From CAVRQM01 sp963732775 (GTDB lineage: Bacteria; Pseudomonadota; Alphaproteobacteria; Acetobacterales; Acetobacteraceae): DNA of 64,000 nucleotides. The stretch is from assembly GCA_963732775.1 (NCBI GenBank), contig CAVTAR010000004.1, forward strand, positions 372,001 through 436,000. Reading direction: 5' to 3'. The position numbers were made by a program, and so were the translations under genes. The notes under the pieces are model-generated. The model saw nothing but the letters and a program-made list of their open reading frames with translations. It did no database searches and was not told the DNA's origin. Below, in pieces: positions 26,910-36,986 of this stretch. How positions within the stretch are numbered: the stretch's first letter is position 1; every line of letters starts with the position of its first letter.

Positions 26910-28037
26910 GTGCAGGCGGCGGCGCTGCCGCCCGGGATGCCGGTCTGCGGGGCCGGGCCGCCCGCGTTGCGGGTAATGGTGGTGGACGACAGCGCGGTGG
27001 TGCGGGCCGCGCTGACCCGGATGCTGGAGGCCGACCCGGCGATCCGCGTCGCGGCACAGGCCGCCGATGGCTGGGAGGCGCTGCGGCAAGCGGCGCTGGT
27101 GCAGGCGGGCCGGCAGAGGCTCGACTTGGTGCTGCTCGACGTCGAGATGCCGGGGCTGGACGGGCTGGGCACGCTGCCCCGGCTGTTGCGCGCGGCGCCC
27201 GGCGTGGCAGTGGTGATGGCCAGCGCGCTGACCACGCACGGCGCCGAGGTGACGCTGCAGGCGCTGCGGCTGGGTGCCGCCGACTACGTCGCCAAGCCCG
27301 CCGCCGACCGGCTCGAGCGCGGCGAATTCGGCCGCGAGTTGCTGGCCAAGGTGCACGCGCTGGCGGCGCGCCGGATCGGCGCCGCGCCGCCCCGCGTCGC
27401 GTGGCCGGTGGCGGCGCCGGCGGCACCGGGCGGGCCGCCGCCGCTGCTGGTCGCGGTCGGCAGCTCCACCGGCGGCCCGCAGGCGCTGTTCACCCTGGTC
27501 GCGGGCCTCGGGCGCGACCTGCCGGTGCCGGTCGTGGTGGCCCAGCACATGCCGGCGACGTTCACGGCGATCCTGGCGAGCCACCTCGACCGGCTGGGGC
27601 TGCTCGCCTGCCGCGAGGCGCAGGACGGCGAGGCGCTGCGGCCGGGGCACCTGTATCTCGCCACCGGCGGCCGCCACCTGCTGGTGGAGCGCGACGGCGG
27701 CGCGCTGCGCGCGCGGCTGTCCGACGCGCCGGCGGAGCACTACTGCCGGCCCTCGGTCGACGTGCTGCTGCGCAGCGCCGCGCGCGCCTGCGCCGGGCGG
27801 GTGCTGGCGGTGCTGCTGACCGGCATGGGCCAGGACGGCCTGGCGGGCACGCGCGCGGTGGTCGCGGCGGGCGGTGCGGCGATCGCGCAGGACGAGGCGA
27901 CCAGCGTGGTCTGGGGGATGCCGGGCGCCGTGGCCCGGGCCGGGCTGTGCCGCGCGGTGCTGCCGCTGGGCGAGATCGCCGCCGCGGTCCGGCACGCGAC
28001 CCGACATGCGACCCGGCACGCGGCGGGCGTGCCCTGA
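26910..28037 (+). CDS. cheB: Protein-glutamate methylesterase/response regulator CheB
   Basis: A 375-residue CheB, which removes methyl groups from chemoreceptors. The receiver domain has VMVVDDSAVVR and the phospho-accepting Asp in VLLDVEMPGLDG, with the Lys in VAKPA. After a linker the methylesterase domain carries the catalytic triad: Ser in VGSSTGGPQAL, His in AQHMPATFT and Asp in LLTGMGQDGL. The start is GTG at 26910; an ATG at 26937 is also possible. It is the last gene of the che operon here, convergent with ispDF. The C-terminus repeats R-H-A-T three times, an oddity of no clear meaning. Confidence 0.92.
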   Translation: MQAAALPPGMPVCGAGPPALRVMVVDDSAVVRAALTRMLEADPAIRVAAQAADGWEALRQAALVQAGRQRLDLVLLDVEMPGLDGLGTLPRLLRAAPGVAVVMASALTTHGAEVTLQALRLGAADYVAKPAADRLERGEFGRELLAKVHALAARRIGAAPPRVAWPVAAPAAPGGPPPLLVAVGSSTGGPQALFTLVAGLGRDLPVPVVVAQHMPATFTAILASHLDRLGLLACREAQDGEALRPGHLYLATGGRHLLVERDGGALRARLSDAPAEHYCRPSVDVLLRSAARACAGRVLAVLLTGMGQDGLAGTRAVVAAGGAAIAQDEATSVVWGMPGAVARAGLCRAVLPLGEIAAAVRHATRHATRHAAGVP

Positions 28038-28067
28038 CCGCGGCCGTGCCGAGGCCGATGCGCGTCG

Positions 28068-29234
28068 CTACACCGCCGGGTACTGCACCGTGGCCAGGCA
28101 CTGCGCCCCGATGCCCTCGGAGCGGCCGTAGAAGCCGCTGTCGAGTGCCGACAGCCGCTTGATGCCGACCCGCTCGGGCTCCACCGACAGCAGGTCGGCG
28201 AGGCGCACCACCATGTTGTCGCGGAACGGGCGGATGTCTGGCCACTCGCCCAGGATGCTCATGTCGACATGCACGATCCGCCCGCCCTTCATCGCCACCA
28301 GCGAGACCGCCTGGCGCACGAACAGGTCCGAGCCGAGGCCGCGATGGATCGGGGCGGCGGCGTCGAAATGCGCCCGCCCCTGCTGGCCGCCGACGGTGCC
28401 GAGCAGCGCGTCGGTGGCGGCGTTCAGCGGGATGTCGGTGTTGTGGTTGCGCGCCGCGCCGCGCCCGAACGGCACCGGGATGCCGCACAGCATCAGGTGG
28501 TCGCCGGCGCCGAAGCCGGCGAAGTCGAAGCCCCACCCGGTATGCGTCTCGAGCCGCCCGCGGGTGAGCAGCAGCTCCGCCCGCTCGAGGTCGCGCTCGG
28601 TGGTGATCTTGAAGTTGTCCTCGCTGCCGGTGATCAGCGCCACCGGCAGCCCGGCGCGCTCGGCCACCGCGCTGTCGTCGGTCAGCTCCATGTGCATCGG
28701 GTCGCGGCGGTGCGCCTGGCGGTGCGCCTCCAGGATGGCGGCGAACCGGAACCCCTGCGGCGTCTGGGCGCGCCAGATGTCGGTGCGGTCCATGGTGCCG
28801 CCGACCAGCCCGCCCGGCGCGCGCTTCAGCGTGTCCGGCACCGGCAGGCCGGCGATCACGGCGGGCGAATCGTCGAGCGCCGAGATCACCGAGGATATGG
28901 TCTCCTGCTCGACGAACGGGCGCACCGCGTCGTGGATCATCACCTTCTCCACGCCCACCTCGGCCAGGCTCTCAAGCCCGAGGCGCACCGTCTCCTGGCG
29001 GGTGTTGCCGCCGATCACCGGCGGCGGCAGCGGCAGGCCCTCGGTCGCCGCCTCGTAGAGCTTGCGGTCGTTCGGGTGGATCACCGCCTGGACGTGGCTG
29101 ATCTGCGGGTGGCGCAGGAAGGCGACCAGGGTGTGGCGGATGATCGGCAGGCCATCGAGGGAGCGGTACTGCTTCGGGATCGGCCCGCCCATGCGCTGAC
29201 CCCGGCCGGCACCCACGATGATTGCTGCGGTCAC
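28068..29234 (-). CDS. ispDF: IspDF-type fusion: MEP cytidylyltransferase with degenerate MECDP synthase domain
   Basis: A 388-residue fusion. The N-terminal half is a normal IspD (AIIVGAGRGQRMGGPIPKQYR, IHDAVRPFV, RAQTPQGFR, DDSAVAE), which makes CDP-methylerythritol in isoprenoid synthesis. The C-terminal half (about 229-388) aligns along its length with IspF (GDHLMLCGIPVP, ATDALLG, GFYGRSEGIGAQ). However, the zinc ligands are changed: D-x-H reads D-F-A (GFDFAGFG), and the second His position reads Asn (DIPLNAATD). Only the Asp ligand remains, so MECDP synthase activity is doubtful. The start is GTG at 29234 after GGAAGG. It lies 60 bp downstream of fliJ. Confidence 0.85.
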   Translation of the reverse strand: MTAAIIVGAGRGQRMGGPIPKQYRSLDGLPIIRHTLVAFLRHPQISHVQAVIHPNDRKLYEAATEGLPLPPPVIGGNTRQETVRLGLESLAEVGVEKVMIHDAVRPFVEQETISSVISALDDSPAVIAGLPVPDTLKRAPGGLVGGTMDRTDIWRAQTPQGFRFAAILEAHRQAHRRDPMHMELTDDSAVAERAGLPVALITGSEDNFKITTERDLERAELLLTRGRLETHTGWGFDFAGFGAGDHLMLCGIPVPFGRGAARNHNTDIPLNAATDALLGTVGGQQGRAHFDAAAPIHRGLGSDLFVRQAVSLVAMKGGRIVHVDMSILGEWPDIRPFRDNMVVRLADLLSVEPERVGIKRLSALDSGFYGRSEGIGAQCLATVQYPAV

Positions 29235-29294
29235 GCTCTGCCTTCCGATGTGGCCCTGCCGCCTTCCTAGACAGTCGCGCCAGCGGCGGCAAAC

Positions 29295-29717
29295 CTAGCG
29301 GCGCACCAGGCTTCGGGCGCGCCCGGCGTCCTGGCACTCCTCCAGCGCGCGCTGCCCGGCGCGGGCCCGCGCCGCCAGCCGGGCGCGGGCGAGCGCCGCC
29401 TCCACCACCTCCTGGTCGCGCATCGCCCGCAGGGTGTCGCGTCGCGCGGCGCCGGTCTGCTGCTCGGCGCAGCGCACGTCGTGCTGCACCCGAGCCGCCT
29501 CGGCCAGTGCCGCGGGCAGCCAGGACGAGGCGGGCGGCCCGGGGCCCGGCAGACCGTCGTGCCAGGCGCGCAGCTCGGCATGCAGGCGCTGCCGCCCGGC
29601 CTGGTCGCGCTGGCGCTGCGTCGTCTCGGCCCGGCCCGCGTCGGCCAGCGCCCGTGCGGCGAGCCTCGCCTGCAGCGTGCGCACCCGCAGCGCCGCGGCC
29701 AGCACGGCCGCGTTCAT
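29295..29717 (-). CDS. fliJ: Flagellar export protein FliJ
   Basis: A 140-residue, almost wholly helical, Arg/Ala-rich protein directly after fliI on the same strand, with a 4-bp ATGA-type overlap. FliJ is the central-stalk and chaperone-like subunit of the flagellar export ATPase and is poorly conserved. Here the evidence is position, size and coiled-coil character (LRVRTLQARLAARALADAGR, QRALEECQDAGRAR) rather than a sharp motif. The overlap with fliI strongly supports the assignment. Confidence 0.72.
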   Translation of the reverse strand: MNAAVLAAALRVRTLQARLAARALADAGRAETTQRQRDQAGRQRLHAELRAWHDGLPGPGPPASSWLPAALAEAARVQHDVRCAEQQTGAARRDTLRAMRDQEVVEAALARARLAARARAGQRALEECQDAGRARSLVRR

Positions 29718-31096
29718 GCGACCACCCCGGCCAGTTCCGCGAACACCGTGGCGAGCGGCGCCACTTCGCCGGGCGGCTGGGCGAGCCACGCCTCGAGCCG
29801 CGCCCCCGCGTCGAGCGCGTGGTCGGTCTCGGCATCGCCGCCGCGCACGTAGACGCCAAGCCGCAGCAGCTCCGCCGCCTCGCCCGCGCGCGCCAGCAGG
29901 GCCCGGGCGCGAGACGCGAGCGCGCGGTCCGCCGGGGTGCCGCAGTCGAGCGCGGTGCGCGACAGCGAGCGGCCGACGTCGATCGCCGGGAAGCGCCCGC
30001 GCTCGGCGATCCGCCGGTCGAGCCACACATGGCCGTCGAGCAGGCCGCGCGCCGCGTCGCTGATCGGCTCGTCCGGGTCGTCGCCGTCGACCAGCACGGT
30101 GTACAGTGCGGTGATGCAGCCGCCGTCCTGCGGGCCCGCACCCTCCAGGCCCGGGCCGGCGCGCTCCAGCAGGCACGGCAGCTCGGCGAACACGCTGGGC
30201 GGCCAGCCGCGGCTGCCGGGCAGCTCGCCCAGCGCCAGGCCGACCTCGCGCAGCGCCTGGCAGAACCGCGTGAGGCTGTCGACCAGCAGCAGCACCGAGC
30301 GCCCGCGGTCGCGAAAATGCTCGGCGATGGTGGTGGCGGCGTACAGCGCCTCGCGCCGCAGCATCGGCGGCGCGTCGGAGGTCGCGACCACGACGACGCT
30401 GCGCCGCATCGCGTCCTCGCCCAGCGTGTCGCGCACGAAGGGGCGCACCTCGCGGCCCCGCTCGCCCACCATCGCCACCACCGTGACGTCGCAGGCGACA
30501 TGGCGCGCCAACATGCCGAGCAGGGTGGACTTGCCGACGCCGGAGCCGGCGAACAGCCCGAGCCGCTGGCCTTGCCGGCCGGGAGCGAAGGCGTTCAGCG
30601 CGCGGATGCCGAAATCGAGCGGCGCGCCGAGCCGGCCGCGCTGCATCGCCGCCGGCCCCGACGCCCGGGTGCCTCGCGCGCGCCCCTGCGGCAGGTCGCC
30701 GGCGCCATCGAGCGGCCGGCCCAGCGGGTCGACCACGCGCCCGAGCCAGCCATCGGCGACGGCGAGCGCCGCCGGCCGTGGTGGCGCGCGCACCGTGACG
30801 ACCGTGGCCGGGCCCAGCCCGTCGGAGGACCCGAGCGGCATGGCGCTGGCCGAGCCGCGCTGGAACGCGGCGATCTCGGCCAGGACCGGGGGGCGCCCCG
30901 GTGCCTCGAGCGCGATGCGGTCGCCAATCGCGAGGAAGGGCGCGATCCCGGCGACGCGGGCCACCGGGCCGGCCAGCGCCTCCAGGCGGCCGCCGAGCTG
31001 GTATCCCGGCAGGCAGCGCAGCTGCTCCTCGACCCGGGCCGCGGTGGCGGCGAAGGTGGGCCGGGCGGCCGACGGCGTGGGCGTTCTTTCCTGCAC
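29714..31096 (-). CDS. fliI: Flagellum-specific ATP synthase FliI
   Basis: A 460-residue hexameric ATPase that powers flagellar type III export. The N-terminal beta-barrel part is Ala-rich. The core has Walker A FAGSGVGKST, MVGERGREV, Walker B LLLVDSLTRF, and TALYTVLVDGDDPDEPISD. The length is normal. The start is GTG at 31096. The gene is divergent from ctrA with a 94-bp gap that includes the ctrA promoter, an arrangement known in several alphaproteobacteria where CtrA controls flagellar genes. I saw no flagellar structural genes other than fliIJ here. Confidence 0.94.
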   Translation of the reverse strand: MQERTPTPSAARPTFAATAARVEEQLRCLPGYQLGGRLEALAGPVARVAGIAPFLAIGDRIALEAPGRPPVLAEIAAFQRGSASAMPLGSSDGLGPATVVTVRAPPRPAALAVADGWLGRVVDPLGRPLDGAGDLPQGRARGTRASGPAAMQRGRLGAPLDFGIRALNAFAPGRQGQRLGLFAGSGVGKSTLLGMLARHVACDVTVVAMVGERGREVRPFVRDTLGEDAMRRSVVVVATSDAPPMLRREALYAATTIAEHFRDRGRSVLLLVDSLTRFCQALREVGLALGELPGSRGWPPSVFAELPCLLERAGPGLEGAGPQDGGCITALYTVLVDGDDPDEPISDAARGLLDGHVWLDRRIAERGRFPAIDVGRSLSRTALDCGTPADRALASRARALLARAGEAAELLRLGVYVRGGDAETDHALDAGARLEAWLAQPPGEVAPLATVFAELAGVVA

Positions 31097-31122
31097 GAAG
31101 GTGAAAATCGGCCGGAATAGGT

Positions 31123-31161
31123 GAATCTCCCGTTGCCCTCAACCCTAGCGTGCAGTATGAT
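31123..31161 (+). promoter_or_regulatory. ctrA promoter with adjacent GANTC methylation site
   Basis: TTGCCC (31133-31138) and TATGAT (31156-31161) are separated by 17 bp, a good sigma-70 type -35/-10 pair, 29 bp before the ctrA ATG at 31191. GAATC at 31123-31127 fits GANTC, the target of CcrM methylase, and lies five bases upstream of the -35 box. In Caulobacter a GANTC site at the ctrA P1 promoter links transcription to the replication fork. No clear TTAA-N7-TTAA CtrA box is seen here. Confidence 0.55.
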
Positions 31162-31190
31162 GCCATCGCAGGTAGCAGATGGGGGCTTGG

Positions 31191-31928
31191 ATGCGCGTGC
31201 TGCTGGTTGAGGACGACATGCTGGCAGCGCGAGGGCTCGCCCTCGTCCTGAAGTCGGGAGGCGCGGTGGTGGACACCGCCGAGACCGGCGACGAGGCGCT
31301 CGAGCTGGTGCGCCACTACGATTACGACATCGTCGTGCTGGACCTGATGCTGCCCGACATCGAGGGCTACGAGGTGATCCGGCGGATGCGCGCGGCGCGG
31401 ATCGAGACGCCGATCATCGTCGTCTCCGGCCTCGCCCGCCCGCAGGCCAAGGTCAAGGGGCTCGGCATGGGAGCGGACGACTACCTGACCAAGCCGTACG
31501 ACCGCGCCGAACTGGTGGCGCGGCTGCAGGCGGTGGTCCGGCGCAGCAAGGGCGTGGCCCAGCCGACGCTGAAGGTCGGTCGGCTGGAGATGAACCTGCA
31601 GAGCCGCGAGGTGAGCGCCGAGGGGGTCGAGATCGGCCTGACGGGCAAGGAGTACGCCATCCTGGAGCTGATGGCGCTGCGCAAGGGCATGGTGATCACC
31701 AAGGAGGCGTTCCTCAACCACCTCTATGGCGGCATGGATGAACCGGAGATCAAGATCATCGACGTGTTCATCTGCAAGCTGCGCAAGAAACTCGCCCAGG
31801 CCGGCGTGAGCGACCTGATCGTGACAGTGTGGGGCCGCGGCTACATGGTGAAGGAGCCGGCGGTGCGCCAAGCCATGCCGGCGGCGGCGCGCGCGATGCC
31901 CGCGGAACTGGCGTTCGCCGACGCCTGA
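31191..31928 (+). CDS. ctrA: Cell cycle response regulator CtrA
   Basis: A 245-residue OmpR-type regulator. The receiver domain starts MRVLLVEDDMLAARGLALVL with the phospho-accepting Asp51 in VVLDLMLPD and Lys in LTKPYDRAEL. The DNA-binding winged helix has LTGKEYAILELMALRKGMVITKE and KIIDVFICKLRKKL, and VWGRGYMV near the end; all these are hallmarks of CtrA. It is activated by the ChpT relay. The C-terminus has a poorly conserved Ala/Met-rich tail ending in F-A-D-A, which in Caulobacter CtrA is a degradation signal region ending in A-A. The start is the second ATG (31191), matching the family. GGGGG lies upstream. Confidence 0.96.
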   Translation: MRVLLVEDDMLAARGLALVLKSGGAVVDTAETGDEALELVRHYDYDIVVLDLMLPDIEGYEVIRRMRAARIETPIIVVSGLARPQAKVKGLGMGADDYLTKPYDRAELVARLQAVVRRSKGVAQPTLKVGRLEMNLQSREVSAEGVEIGLTGKEYAILELMALRKGMVITKEAFLNHLYGGMDEPEIKIIDVFICKLRKKLAQAGVSDLIVTVWGRGYMVKEPAVRQAMPAAARAMPAELAFADA

Positions 31929-31973
31929 GCGCCGCCGAGCCACTGATCTCATTCGCGAGCCTGGGCAGTCGTC

Positions 31974-31996
31974 ATGCCCGGATTAATTCCGGGCAT
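31974..31996. repeat. Palindrome ATGCCCGGA-TTAAT-TCCGGGCAT
   Basis: A perfect 9-bp stem with a five-base loop in the gap between the convergent ctrA and ccmB genes, extended to about 12 bp by G-T-C-A and T-G-A-C with one bulge. It has the look of a common alphaproteobacterial palindromic element and could act as a bidirectional terminator. There is no T-run. The flanking 31929-32051 shows no gene. Confidence 0.5.
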
Positions 31997-32051
31997 TGAC
32001 GGGCGTGCAACATCGCACGTCAAATCAACACTTCGGCGGTATCGCGCATCC

Positions 32052-32717
32052 CTACTCCGCGCCAGCGCGCAGGGCCGCGCCGGCGGCGATCGGGCACAGC
32101 GGCAGCGAGGCGAGCAGGATCGCGCCCAGGAACAGCAGGTAGGGCCGGGGCGTCAGGCCGGCGGCGACGGCGCTGGCCGCCCCGGCGCCGAAGATCAGGG
32201 TCGGCACGGCCAGCGGCAGCACCAGCAGCGGCAGCAGCACGCCGCCGCGCCGCGCCCCGAGCACCAGCGCCGCCCCGGTCGTGCCGAGCAGCGACAGGCT
32301 CGCCGTGCCGAGCAGCAGCGACAGCAGCAGCGTCGGCAGCGCCGGCTCCGGCAGCCGCAGCATGACCGCGACCGGGCCGGCGGCCAGCAGCACCGGCAGC
32401 CCGGTCGCGAGCCAATGCGCCGCCGCCTTGACCGCGGCGATGGCCGCCCCGGACTGGCCGGCCAGGAGCAGCTGGTCGAGCGATCCGTCCTCGGCGTCCG
32501 CGCCGAACAGCCGGTCGAGCGGCAGCAGGGCGGCGAGCAGGGCGCAGACCCAGACGATGCCGGGCGCGATGGTCGCCAGCAGGCGCGGATCGGGGCCGAT
32601 CGCCAGCGGGAACAGCGCGCCGGCGAGCGCGAAGAACAGCACCGCCGCCAACGTGTCCGCCGCGTGGCGCCAGGAAAGCAGCAGCTCGCGCAGCAGCAGG
32701 CGGCCGAGGAAGCTCAC
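32052..32717 (-). CDS. ccmB: Heme exporter protein CcmB
   Basis: A 221-residue inner-membrane protein with six hydrophobic spans, the permease of the CcmAB(CD) complex of cytochrome c maturation system I. The N-terminal FLGRLLLRELLLSWRHAADTLAAVLFF and the GSLDQLLLAGQS loop are characteristic. The start is GTG at 32717, giving the usual length. ccmC and ccmD are not next to it; ctrA follows instead, convergently. A 360-bp gap separates it from ccmA. Confidence 0.9.
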   Translation of the reverse strand: MSFLGRLLLRELLLSWRHAADTLAAVLFFALAGALFPLAIGPDPRLLATIAPGIVWVCALLAALLPLDRLFGADAEDGSLDQLLLAGQSGAAIAAVKAAAHWLATGLPVLLAAGPVAVMLRLPEPALPTLLLSLLLGTASLSLLGTTGAALVLGARRGGVLLPLLVLPLAVPTLIFGAGAASAVAAGLTPRPYLLFLGAILLASLPLCPIAAGAALRAGAE

Positions 32718-33078
32718 GCCGACCAAGGTGGCGCGCCGCCGCCAGGCTCGAGACACACCGGCCGCGCCTCAGGTCGGTCGGCAGGTCTCCGCCGCGCCGC
32801 CGTCGAGGCGCCCGCGCGGCCCGCGGGCGGCGGCACGGAGCGCCCCGCCGCCGTCTGCCGGAACAGCGAGCGGCACTGCGCCCGGCGGTCCACGGCCCCG
32901 CTCGCGGTGATGGCCTCGCAGCAGCGCGGCGGCCTCCCCGGCGATGCCGGGTGCGTCGCCGGCCTGCCGGCTGGCGCCCGCAGCGCGCGCGACGGTCGCG
33001 CCGGGCCCGGCGCGCTAGGCAGGCGCGAAGCCGATGCCTTCCGCGCGGCGGTGCGGGCGACCTGCCCGGCCACGCCGA
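32718..33078 (-). other. Gap between ccmA and ccmB without a recognisable gene
   Basis: 361 bp. All frames are open in places because the sequence is very GC-rich, but none gives a product with recognisable motifs or a Shine-Dalgarno site. ccmA and ccmB usually overlap or abut, so an inserted or decayed sequence is possible. Confidence 0.4.
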
Positions 33079-33756
33079 TCACGCGGCCTGTCCTGCCGCT
33101 GTGGCGGGCGGCTCCAGCGCCGGCTCGGTCGGACCGCCGCTGGCCAGGGCGAGGCGGGCGGCGTCGGGCAGCGGCAGCGGCAGGTGGGTCGCGGCCACCA
33201 CCACGCCGCCGCCGGCGCGATGCGTCGCGAGCTGGGCGCCCAGGCGCTCGGTCGCCGCCGCGTCGAGGCCGAGCGTCGGCTCGTCGAGCAGCCAGATCGG
33301 CGCCCGGCGCAGCGCGAGGCGGGCCAGGGCCAGGCGGCGGCGCTGGCCGGCGCTCAGCATCCGCGCCGGCAGTTCCGCGAGCGGGCCGAGCCGGGCCTGC
33401 TCCAGGGCTGCCAGCGCCGCCGCGCGGTCGGCCCACAGGCGCAGGTTCTCCAGCGCGGTCAGCGCCGGCTTGATCGCGTCGAGGTGGCCCAGGTAGCCGA
33501 CCCGGCCGCCATGGCGCGCGAGATCGGCCATGGCATCCTCGCCGCGCCACAGCAGCCGCCCCGAGGCGGCGCGCAGCAATCCGGCGAGCAGGCGGAGCAG
33601 CGTGCTCTTGCCGGCGCCGTTCGGCCCGACCAGCAGCAGCGCGCCGCCTTCGGTCACGGTGAACGACAGGCCCTGGAACACCAGCCGCTCGCCCCGGAAC
33701 GCCGCCAGCCCCTGCGCCTGCAACACTGCCCCACCCGTGGACCAAGCGAGGCCCAT
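33079..33756 (-). CDS. ccmA: Heme exporter ATP-binding protein CcmA
   Basis: A 225-residue ABC ATPase that drives release of holo-CcmE during cytochrome c maturation. Walker A is GPNGAGKST, the signature is LSAGQRRRLALARL, and Walker B is IWLLDEPTLGLD with a switch-region His in AATHLPL. It has a short N-terminal extension before LQAQGLAAFRG. The ATG is at 33756. It is divergent from acnA with a 46-bp gap, an arrangement conserved in many alphaproteobacteria. Confidence 0.92.
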   Translation of the reverse strand: MGLAWSTGGAVLQAQGLAAFRGERLVFQGLSFTVTEGGALLLVGPNGAGKSTLLRLLAGLLRAASGRLLWRGEDAMADLARHGGRVGYLGHLDAIKPALTALENLRLWADRAAALAALEQARLGPLAELPARMLSAGQRRRLALARLALRRAPIWLLDEPTLGLDAAATERLGAQLATHRAGGGVVVAATHLPLPLPDAARLALASGGPTEPALEPPATAAGQAA

Positions 33757-33802
33757 GCTCTACTCCGTGCCGCATCCACCCGGTCAGCCGAGGCAGCATC
33801 CC

Positions 33803-36490
<2,688 letters not shown>

Positions 36491-36549
36491 TCGCCCTGTC
36501 GACGTGGACCTTGCACGCGGCGTGCGCGCCGACTAGGAACGGCTTGGGC

Positions 36550-36624
36550 GGGCGCGTAGCTCAGCGGGAGAGCACCACCTTGACACGGTGGGGGTCACAG
36601 GTTCAATCCCTGTCGCGCCCACCA
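36550..36624 (+). tRNA. tRNA-Val (anticodon GAC)
   Basis: 75 nt including an encoded CCA. The acceptor stem GGGCGCG pairs with CGCGCCC; the D-arm GCTCAGCGGGAGAGC, the anticodon loop CTTGACACG (anticodon GAC) and the T-loop GTTCAAT with its stem CACAG/CTGTC are all standard. It lies 60 bp after acnA and is followed by a short region of lower G+C. Confidence 0.95.
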
Positions 36625-36986
36625 AGATATATCCGAAATAGACTTAGGTATCCGGAATAGACTTTTTCGATCTCGATTGTAGACATCCGCCGCGCCGTAA
36701 TGGCGGATTGCATCCGCTCTGCGCATCAGGTGATCGACCCGATGAACGAGCGCACCTCTGGAGGGATAGAGATTTTGGAAAGAATGACATCCCTCGTGGC
36801 CGTCATGCTCACCAAGTCTAACTGCCCGATCATCTCGATCGTGAGGCTGCCACCGGAGAAGACTGCTAGGGGAAAAGGGTAGCTGCCGGGGCTACATGCT
36901 ATACTGCCAGGTTGCTCCCAAAGCCAGCAGCAGCATTCCCTTCCCCAAACCCTTTTTTGCGTGTCATGCCAACTCGCAGAAAACGA
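36625..36986. other. Lower-G+C region downstream of tRNA-Val with a tandem repeat
   Basis: The base composition drops clearly just past the tRNA. Near the tRNA, TATCCGAAATAGACTT (36630-36645) is repeated with one mismatch at 36649-36664 (period 19 bp). A 60-codon frame on the plus strand (36700-36882) and a 50-odd-codon minus-strand frame ending near 36737 are both possible; neither resembles a family I know. A T-run (CCCTTTTTTGC, near 36950) lies close to the end of hldE but faces away from it. Sequence acquired at the tRNA is possible but no integrase or full attachment duplicate is visible. Confidence 0.4.

Noticed and set aside
31974..33473. Plus-strand frame of 499 codons over ccmB and ccmA
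   Set aside because: Gln/Arg-rich shadow of the two minus-strand genes; no motifs.
36700..36882. 60-codon plus-strand gene in the low-G+C region
   Set aside because: No Shine-Dalgarno site, no recognisable family, and a competing minus-strand frame is equally plausible; kept only as a remark in the region entry.
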